Shown here: one piece after another, positions 6,817 through 10,622 of the stretch
Position numbering within the stretch: the first letter of the stretch is position 1
Layout of the letters: each line of letters starts with the position of its first letter
DNA from: Oehlia diaphana
Lineage: Eukaryota > Glomeromycota > Glomeromycetes > Glomerales > Glomeraceae
Reading direction: 5' to 3'
DNA: 10,622 bases
NCBI GenBank assembly: GCA_003833135.1
Contig: QZLH01000880.1
Span: forward strand, 35,986-46,607
The notes under the pieces: model-generated
Seen by the model: only the letters and a program-made list of their open reading frames with translations
The model's database searches: none
What the model was told of the DNA's origin: nothing
Translations under genes and position numbers: made by a program

Positions 6817-7705
6817 TTATATTATTATATGTGATTCAAACATTTCTCTATCAAAATATTCCTTTAATAACTCTCCATTTACTGATCTTCTAAGAATTCT
6901 TCCATTTAATTCTTTAATCTTATATGATCCATTTACTATTACTTCATGTACATAATATGATCCTTTCCATTTTTCTTTTAGTTTTCCAGTATGTGTTTTA
7001 TATTTTGCGACATCAAAATATAATACTTTATCTCCTATTTGAAAGTTTTGTTTTCGTTTTCCAATTTTATCGTGGTATTTCTTTTGTTATTTTTGTGCTT
7101 CTTCAATATTCTTCTTTGCTTCATTTCTTCTTATTGGTAATTCTTCAATTATATGTTCTATTCTTTTAATCATCGTAATTCCTCTAACTTCATCATCATC
7201 TGGTAATGTTACTTTTCTTCCATAAGTTAAGTAAAATGGTGTCATTTTACTTAACTTTTGTATTTTACTTCTATATGCAAATAATATTGGTGCTATTCTT
7301 TGATCCCAATTTTTATCTTCATATTTTCTATTTATATATATTGTCAACTTTTCTAGGGTGATAAGAGGTGAAAAAGTTGTATTTAATGTGAAATTCATTA
7401 GTTAGTGATTTTATTAGATTGTTGAAATAACTTCCTCAATCGCTTAGTATTTTCTTCAGACATCCATGTTTACATATTATATCTTTGTAAATAAATCTTG
7501 CAACTTCTTTGACATCTGCTGTTTCTAATGCTTTTGCTTCTAGCCATTTTGTAAAATAATCTATTGCGGTATCAATATACTTATTTCTTCTTTCTGTTAT
7601 TTTTAATGATCCTACTACATCAATTCTAATTTAATAAAATGGTTCTATTACTTTTATTATATTTAACTCATATTTTTCCATTGGTTTTTCTCTTTTTTTT
7701 TTTTA
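6817..7705 (-). pseudogene. Ty3/gypsy retrotransposon integrase, degraded
   Basis: The minus strand encodes the core and C-terminal parts of a Ty3/gypsy integrase. The core shows IDVVGSLKITERRNKYIDTA (first catalytic Asp at 7619-7621), then AIDYFTKWLEAKAL, then KKILSD, stop, GS (second Asp at 7439-7441) and TSYHP. The expected NGxxE segment with the catalytic Glu is missing: after YHP (7355) the frame jumps to the 103-codon frame at 7398-7087, which has NWDQRIAPILFAYRSKIQ and MTPFYLTYGRK. After a stop at 7087-7089 the same frame continues through FQIGDKVLYFD and KWKGSYYVHEVIVNGSYKI, the GPY/F-type C-terminal region, to TAA 6817-6819. It has at least three nonsense codons, one deletion and one frameshift. 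It is inactive. Confidence 0.9.
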
Positions 7706-8278
7706 TTTTAATTAATATTATATCATTATTTATTTCTTCAACTTTTGATAATCCTACTACTTAAATTCTATAATTATTTCTCAGTCAATTATTCTCGTTA
7801 ATATTTTCTAAAAAAGATTGCTAATTTTAACAGATCACCATATTTAGATTGATTTGTTGTTTCAATTCCTTAATTTATTACATTTTACTATTTTAAAATA
7901 TTTCTCCTTATTTTAAAATAACTTTTCTTATTCCAGAAATTTTCCACATATTCATATACATTTTTGTATTTATTATTTTTAACTAATTTTATTTCTAGCC
8001 AATTAAATCTTTTTAATATTATGCAATTTCAACTTGTAATTTCTCTATCATAATACTCATGTTTAATTTTTTATTTCATTATCCATCTCGTTAAATTCTT
8101 TGTTCTTAAAACAATTTATCTTTACGCGTTTTACGTGTTTAATATGTACTAATTTCTATTTAAATACCTCTAAAATTTTACACATTCGTATTTCTTTTTC
8201 TTTTTCATTATTTCTTAATAACCATTTTCTTATGATATTTCATCTTAATTTATTACATTATAATTTTAATTATTTTTA
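7706..8278 (-). other. Decayed retroelement body, A-rich on minus strand
   Basis: Upstream of the integrase, where reverse transcriptase and RNase H would be expected, only AT-saturated DNA remains. No RT motif such as YxDD can be found. One open stretch is listed separately at 7888-8010. The minus strand is strongly A-rich, as the integrase part is, which is compatible with a decayed continuation of the same element. Confidence 0.35.
7888..8010 (-). pseudogene. 40-codon open remnant, unknown
   Basis: The frame reads RFNWLEIKLVKNNKYKNVYE and then YVENFWNKKSYFKIRRNILK before TAG 7888-7890. The aromatic and basic mix looks protein-like amid saturated AT DNA. It could be part of the retroelement polyprotein or another gene. 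There is no recognisable motif. Confidence 0.25.
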
Positions 8279-8435
8279 GGTAAGCAGCACTAAAGACGGT
8301 TGGTTCTATGAAGGACTTGGAGAATCCAAACTTCTGCACATTATATGTGTATACTCTATAGTCCCTAAAGTATAATAAGATATGTTTGGCTCAGTGCTTG
8401 AGAACGTCCTGCTACAGTTTTAATAATACTGCTTA
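8279..8435. mobile_element. GTAAGCAG...CTGCTTA element, long copy
   Basis: It starts GGTAAGCAGCACTAAAG (8279-8295) and ends AGTTTTAATAATACTGCTTA (8416-8435). Both end modules recur at 9529-9574, where most of the interior is missing, so the two are long and short versions of one repeat. The first and last 7 bases, TAAGCAG and CTGCTTA, are inverted. The GC-richer interior has no open frame and contains CTCA-GTGCT-TGAG-type pairings. A non-autonomous transposon or a structured RNA gene are both possible. Confidence 0.45.
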
Positions 8436-8531
8436 TAAGATTGTCAGAAGTCTGAGAGTTTCAAGGAATATCTCAGTTAGGCCAAAATGAAATGCGAAAC
8501 AGATGTCTCCTTCTGACTTGAACGTATTATC

Positions 8532-8588
8532 TTATTTATTTTTAGATTTCCTTGGCTTTTTCAACTCTGGTTCTTCTTTTTCGATATA
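8532..8588 (-). pseudogene. C-terminal coding tail, interrupted by hAT MITE
   Basis: IEKEEPELKKPRKSKNK followed by TAA (8532-8534) reads like a charged, NLS-like C-terminus. The frame runs upstream into the target-site copy of the hAT MITE. Removing the MITE and one target copy would join it to minus-strand sequence above 8874 that reads NMVTVRDIIE, a stop, then CKY. So the MITE entered a coding sequence or its relic. The family is unknown. Confidence 0.35.
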
Positions 8589-8595
8589 TTTACAC
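8588..8595 (+). repeat. hAT target-site duplication, left copy
   Basis: ATTTACAC, identical to 8867-8874. Eight-bp duplications are diagnostic of hAT transposition. Confidence 0.85.
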
Positions 8596-8866
8596 CAGTG
8601 TGTAAAATCTAAACCAAAAGACATATGCACAATGTGCACATTTTTGTGACATTAGATGTGCACAAAAATTTTTTAATGTGCACAAATTTTTTATACTATA
8701 TATATAATATGTTAAAAAAAGTAAAGAACATATATAAAAAGGAGATTAGAAATATTATTATAAAAATTTCTATGTGCAAAATGTGCACATTTTTGATGAC
8801 ATCATATGTGCACAAAAATTTTCAATGTGTACATGTGCACATTGTGCACATAGATTTTACACACTG
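8596..8866. mobile_element. hAT-type MITE, 271 bp
   Basis: Perfect 15-bp terminal inverted repeats CAGTGTGTAAAATCT (8596-8610) and AGATTTTACACACTG (8852-8866) are flanked by an exact 8-bp duplication ATTTACAC. Both the CAGTG start and the 8-bp duplication are hAT hallmarks. The subterminal regions carry the palindrome GTGCAC seven times (8634, 8658, 8678, 8783, 8808, 8835, 8844), the sort of repeat that hAT transposases bind. There is no coding capacity, so it depends on an element elsewhere. The plus-strand frames here are artefacts of the repeats. Confidence 0.92.
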
Positions 8867-8874
8867 ATTTACAC
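8867..8874 (+). repeat. hAT target-site duplication, right copy
   Basis: ATTTACAC, identical to 8588-8595. Confidence 0.85.
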
Positions 8875-9183
8875 TACTCTATTATATCTCTCACAGTCAC
8901 CATATTTCACCTTCTTTTGTCCAATAAGAATTAATTTCTCCTGTCAATCATCCAATCTATTAATCTTCTTATTACATTTGATTACGCTATCATTTTATTG
9001 ATTGTAGATTATTCAATTTGTAAGTATTTTTCGTGGTTATTTTCTAATTTTCTCCTATTACCTTGCGATTTTTATTAACATTTTCTCATAAAATTTTCTT
9101 TTCTTTTCTCCTTTTTTTTTTTTTTAATTTTACGCTTCATCAATTTTTTAATTCTATAATGTTTCCTACAATTTTCTGCTTCA
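8875..9183. other. Pyrimidine-rich stretch, possible minus-strand relic
   Basis: The plus strand is CT/T-rich, so the minus strand is A/G-rich and resembles decayed coding DNA. Short open pieces such as GEINSYWTKEGEIW near 8935-8900 occur, but no frame is sustained. A GAAATATGGTGA phrase on the minus strand appears near 8900 and again near 9186. Confidence 0.3.
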
Positions 9184-9202
9184 CCATATTTCTTGACTTG
9201 TT
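9167..9202. repeat. Imperfect direct repeat, copy 1
   Basis: TACAATTTTC... ending ATTTCTTGACTTGTTA resembles 9303-9336, which ends ATTTCTTGGCTTGTTA. The spacing is about 135 bp. It may be an internal duplication in the relic coding segment. Confidence 0.35.
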
Positions 9203-9403
9203 AGTAAGTAACTTATTATTTCATAAATAATATACAGGTAATTATCATATTCAATATCTATAATTTCACACTATTTTTCAAAAATCTTCTTAGTTTTTAC
9301 GTTACAATTCTCATGGTATATATTTCTTGGCTTGTTATTCTCTTTTTCTATTTTTACATGGTATAACTTATTAAATCCCTTTTCTCTTCTCTTTTCCTTT
9401 TTT
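9184..9403 (-). pseudogene. Coding relic, about 73 codons with one stop
   Basis: One minus-strand frame reads KKEKRREKGFNKLYHVKIEK, then ENNKPRNIYHENCNVKTKKI, then FEK, stop, CEIIDIEYDNYLYIIYEIIS and YLLTSQEIW. It ends at TGA 9181-9183. A single stop in about 73 codons in DNA this AT-rich suggests former coding. No domain is recognised. It could be gag-like sequence of the minus-strand retroelement or a separate gene. Confidence 0.35.
9303..9336. repeat. Imperfect direct repeat, copy 2
   Basis: It is the partner of 9167-9202. Confidence 0.35.
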
Positions 9404-9528
9404 AATATGCTAACCTAAATCAACTAAAATTTCTTTTTATTCTATAGGTATAGTTTATTTATTTTTTATTCTTTCATCACGTGACTTCTCATTTTTTGAG
9501 TAAACTGAATATTCTTTTAACTTCTACG
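9404..9528. other. AT-rich stretch without recognisable gene
   Basis: No sustained frame or structured element is present. A CACGTG palindrome lies near 9478-9483. Confidence 0.35.
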
Positions 9529-9574
9529 GGTAAGCAGCGCTAAAGTTTTAGATTAGTTTCAATAATACTGCTTA
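9529..9574. mobile_element. GTAAGCAG...CTGCTTA element, short copy
   Basis: GGTAAGCAGCGCTAAAG (9529-9545) and AGTTTCAATAATACTGCTTA (9555-9574) match the two ends of 8279-8435 with about one change each; the roughly 120-bp interior is reduced to 9 bp. The 8-bp ends GTAAGCAG and CTGCTTAC are exact inverted repeats here. This looks like an internally deleted derivative. Confidence 0.45.
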
Positions 9575-9841
9575 CAGTCAATATTCGTATCGAGTAATTA
9601 ATTATAGGCGATTAGATGCCTCGCAAGAGGTTAAGAACGTAAAATTTTCAATCATTAACAAACTATAACTAACTCTTGCCAACCCTATTACTCTCTTCTT
9701 TTTCTCTTTTTCCTCTTTCCTCTATTATTTTTTTATTGTCATTGTGCGCTCCTCGTTCTGTATGACCTTCCTATTATTTTTATTAAAACTGCGATACTCT
9801 GTTTCAGGAACTCTTACAACCTTGACCTTTTCTCATTACAT
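9575..9841. other. Non-coding, pyrimidine-rich in its second half
   Basis: It contains a tight hairpin, CCTC-GCAA-GAGG, at 9619-9630 and a CT-rich run at about 9690-9730. A 32-codon frame from ATG 9762 has a short hydrophobic start, but it runs into the next transposon and is not supported as a gene. Confidence 0.35.
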
Positions 9842-10020
9842 TAGAGGTGTGCTCTGGTGAAATCCGTTCAATCCGTCATCCGATCTGATCAAAAAACGGA
9901 TCATCCGGATTAAGAATGAACGGATTGCGGATAATTCGGATGGATCCGTTGGATAACATCAGATTGATCGGATATTACACGGATGACTGGATTGACCGGA
10001 TTGATCAGATAATCTGGTCA
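9842..10020. mobile_element. ATCCG/CGGAT-rich element related to the 1813 MITE
   Basis: The left end TAGAGGTGTGCTCTGGTGAA, followed by ATCCGTTCAATCCGTCA, aligns with the end of the 1813-2066 element (TAGAGGTAGGCTCCGGTC, then ATCCGTTCAATTCGTCA). The body carries the pentamer ATCCG or its complement about 13 times, on both strands. The right half has CCGGATTGATCAG and AATCTGGTCA phrases that only loosely mirror the left, so the right boundary is uncertain. GC content is far above the surroundings. It sits immediately upstream of the microexon array. Confidence 0.6.
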
Positions 10021-10029
10021 AATTCGTAC

Positions 10030-10075
10030 CCTTTTTTTTTTTAACATAAATTTTTTTTTTTTTAAAAAAAAACCA
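10030..10075. repeat. Homopolymer T and A runs
   Basis: Runs of about 12-13 T, then A, lie between the ATCCG element and the first acceptor of the array. They may be the tail of an insertion or the start of a polypyrimidine tract. Confidence 0.6.
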
Positions 10076-10089
10076 CCTTTTTTCTTTAG

Positions 10090-10142
10090 TACGGATTTGG
10101 ATTTGGACTTCAGAACGACTTGAACGGCTTGAATTTCGAAAA
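10090..10142 (+). CDS. Putative exon 0 of microexon array (diverged)
   Basis: TTTCTTTAG precedes it and AAAA/GTAAGTG follows, giving 53 nt. It keeps the core GATTTGGATTTGGACTTC, which reads DLDLDF in the frame that gives DLDF in later units. That frame then hits TGA within this exon. A different frame (RIWIWTSERLERLEFRK) is open and joins in phase to an open frame of exons 1 and 2. It may be the degenerate first unit or belong to a different transcript path. Confidence 0.5.
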
Positions 10143-10211
10143 GTAAGTGTAAATTTCTTTTTCTTTTGTCTTGGGAACGTCACTAAATGTTCCTTTACTT
10201 CATTTCTTTAG
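10143..10211 (+). other. Intron 0 with branch-point hairpin
   Basis: 69 nt, GTAAGTG...TTTCTTTAG. GGAACGT at 10174-10180 pairs with ATGTTCC at 10187-10193, allowing one G-T pair, and the loop contains CACTAA, a good branch-point match about 25 nt before the acceptor. Confidence 0.6.
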
Positions 10212-10253
10212 GGAACGCCTACCTGGAACTCAATTTCAGCTTGGGCTATAAAG
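10212..10253 (+). CDS. Putative microexon 1, 42 nt
   Basis: A TTTCTTTAG acceptor and an AAAG/GTAAGTT donor bound 42 nt. In phase 1 it reads NAYLELNFSLGYK plus a split Gly; in phase 0 it reads GTPTWNSISAWAIK. Comparison with the other units favours phase 1, because CTC/TTG/CTG and TTC/TTT differences are then synonymous. No protein family is recognised. The repeat looks like a short amphipathic strand or helix unit. Confidence 0.6.
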
Positions 10254-10333
10254 GTAAGTTAGGGGAAGGCATTTTTGGTTTTTTGTTTATCTTTAGGAAC
10301 GTCATTAACGTTCCTTTTGCTTTCTTTCTTTAG
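10254..10333 (+). other. Intron 1 with branch-point hairpin
   Basis: 80 nt, GTAAGTT...TTTCTTTAG. GGAACGT at 10296-10302 pairs perfectly with ACGTTCC at 10308-10314 around a CATTA loop, so the likely branch-point phrase CATTAAC straddles the loop and the first stem bases. A TTTAG lies at the hairpin's 5' foot and could act as an alternative acceptor. Confidence 0.65.
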
Positions 10334-10375
10334 GGGACACCCTTCCAGATTTGGATTTCAGCTTGGGCTATAAAG
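10334..10375 (+). CDS. Putative microexon 2, 42 nt
   Basis: A TTTCTTTAG acceptor and an AAAG/GTAAGTT donor are present. Phase 1 reads DTLPDLDFSLGYK with the split Gly codon; phase 0, also open, reads GTPFQIWISAWAIK. This unit is closest to the array consensus. Its symmetric length means it can be included or skipped without a frame change. Confidence 0.65.
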
Positions 10376-10453
10376 GTAAGTTGGGGAGAGTATTTTCAGG
10401 TTTTTTTTGTCTTTGGGAATGTTATTAACGTTCCTTTTGCTTTTTTTCTTTAG
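10376..10453 (+). other. Intron 2 with branch-point hairpin
   Basis: 78 nt. GGAATGT at 10416-10422 and ACGTTCC at 10428-10434 pair with one U-G wobble in RNA, so the C-to-T change leaves the stem intact. The loop is TATTA, within the phrase TATTAAC. Confidence 0.65.
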
Positions 10454-10496
10454 GTGACGCCCTTCCTAGATCTGGGTTTTGGCTTGGGCTATTAAA
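10454..10496 (+). CDS. Putative microexon 3, 43 nt, frame-breaking
   Basis: An acceptor TTTCTTTAG and a donor TTAAA/GTAAGC are present. Relative to unit 2 it has an extra T after CCCTTCC, an extra T in TATTAAA and one G fewer at the donor, making 43 nt. Allowing for the first insertion, it reads DALP then DLGFGLGY, then meets TAA. Including this exon would shift or end the reading frame, so it may be a decayed unit that is normally skipped. Confidence 0.5.
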
Positions 10497-10575
10497 GTAA
10501 GCTGGGGAGGTTATTTTTGGAGTTTTTTTTGTCTTTGGGAATGTCATTAACGTTCCTTTTGCTTTTTTTCTTTAG
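10497..10575 (+). other. Intron 3 with branch-point hairpin
   Basis: 79 nt, GTAAGCT...TTTCTTTAG. GGAATGT at 10538-10544 pairs with ACGTTCC at 10550-10556 with one wobble, around a CATTA loop within CATTAAC. Confidence 0.65.
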
Positions 10576-10617
10576 GGGACATCCTCCTGGATTTGGATTT
10601 CGGCTTGGGCTATAAAG
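10576..10617 (+). CDS. Putative microexon 4, 42 nt
   Basis: An acceptor TTTCTTTAG and a donor AAAG/GTAAG (cut by the window end) are present. Phase 1 reads DILLDLDFGLGYK with the split Gly; phase 0 is also open. The intact donor indicates that the array goes on past the window. Confidence 0.6.
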
Positions 10618-10622
10618 GTAAG

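Larger units (their letters stand above)
10090..10622 (+). repeat. Tandem array of exon-intron units, about 122 bp each
   Basis: Five units start at 10090, 10212, 10334, 10454 and 10576, giving a period of 122, 122, 120 and 122 bp. Each consists of a (T/C)nTTTAG acceptor, a 42-43 nt exon (53 nt in the first, diverged unit), an A(A/G)/GTAAG donor and an intron of 69-80 nt. Exon and intron parts are both well conserved among units 1-4, which shows recent tandem duplication. With splicing, units 1, 2 and 4 add exactly 14 residues each. The array is cut by the window end. An alternative is a minisatellite that happens to carry splice-like motifs, but all four complete introns have donor, branch-point-like site and acceptor in the right order. 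Confidence 0.85.

Noticed and set aside
6764..7169. Plus-strand frames of 63 and 81 residues
   Set aside because: They are shadows of the minus-strand integrase, which has clear motifs.
8625..9001. Plus-strand frames rich in Cys and His
   Set aside because: They are produced by the GTGCAC repeats of the hAT MITE and its flank, not a zinc-binding protein.
9762..9860. Possible first exon with a short signal-peptide-like start upstream of the microexon array
   Set aside because: It is only 32 codons, its end lies inside the ATCCG element, and no splice donor joins it in frame to the array with confidence.
9959..10183. Minus-strand 74-residue basic open frame
   Set aside because: It crosses homopolymer runs and is antisense to exon 0, which has plus-strand splice signals on both sides.
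5866..10622. Common origin of the two repeats with a 122-bp period
   Set aside because: The dimeric repeat at 5866 and the microexon array share the period but no visible sequence similarity and no splice signals; the match in length looks like coincidence.

Overview
The window is very AT-rich eukaryotic DNA with almost no intact coding capacity. It holds GT-AG introns with polypyrimidine-TTTAG acceptors and branch-point-like motifs, a degraded Ty3/gypsy retrotransposon, several MITE-like foldback elements, a tRNA-derived SINE-like remnant and no operon structure. The integrase dialect, the AT-rich decay and the repeat load would suit an arbuscular mycorrhizal fungus such as Rhizophagus. That assignment is inference, not proof. 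The short bacterial-style reading frames across the window are mostly chance.

Layout. 1-1480: decayed repeats with a TTTTGGCA motif, a 276-bp palindromic foldback element (652-927), and a minus-strand tRNA-like remnant with A and B boxes (1384-1480). 1813-2066: a very young foldback element with 90-bp arms and a possible TA target duplication. 2214-2550: a weak coding remnant. 3122-3260: the end of a pogo/Tigger-like DNA transposon, abutting at a TA the broken 3' part of a decayed intron-containing gene that runs on the minus strand from a candidate ATG at 5643 down to 3264. 5866-6110: an A-B-A-B tandem repeat of 122-bp dimers.

6374-7705 is the 3' end of a minus-strand Ty3/gypsy element: integrase pseudogene, polypurine tract, then an LTR. 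From 7706 to 9530 the minus strand stays A-rich with scattered open stretches, interrupted by a hAT-type MITE with a perfect 8-bp target duplication (8588-8874) and by two related elements that share their ends (8279-8435 and 9529-9574). 9842-10020 is an element dense in ATCCG/CGGAT motifs whose left end resembles the 1813 element.

The most striking part is the right edge. From 10090 to the window end there is a tandem array of about 122-bp units. Each unit holds a good 3' splice site, a 42-43 nt exon (53 nt in the first, diverged unit) and a GTAAG donor. Every complete intron carries a hairpin whose loop contains the likely branch point. The array looks like a repeat-protein gene built from microexons, with a consensus near G-D-x-L-P-D-L-D-F-G-L-G-Y-K, and it continues beyond the window.
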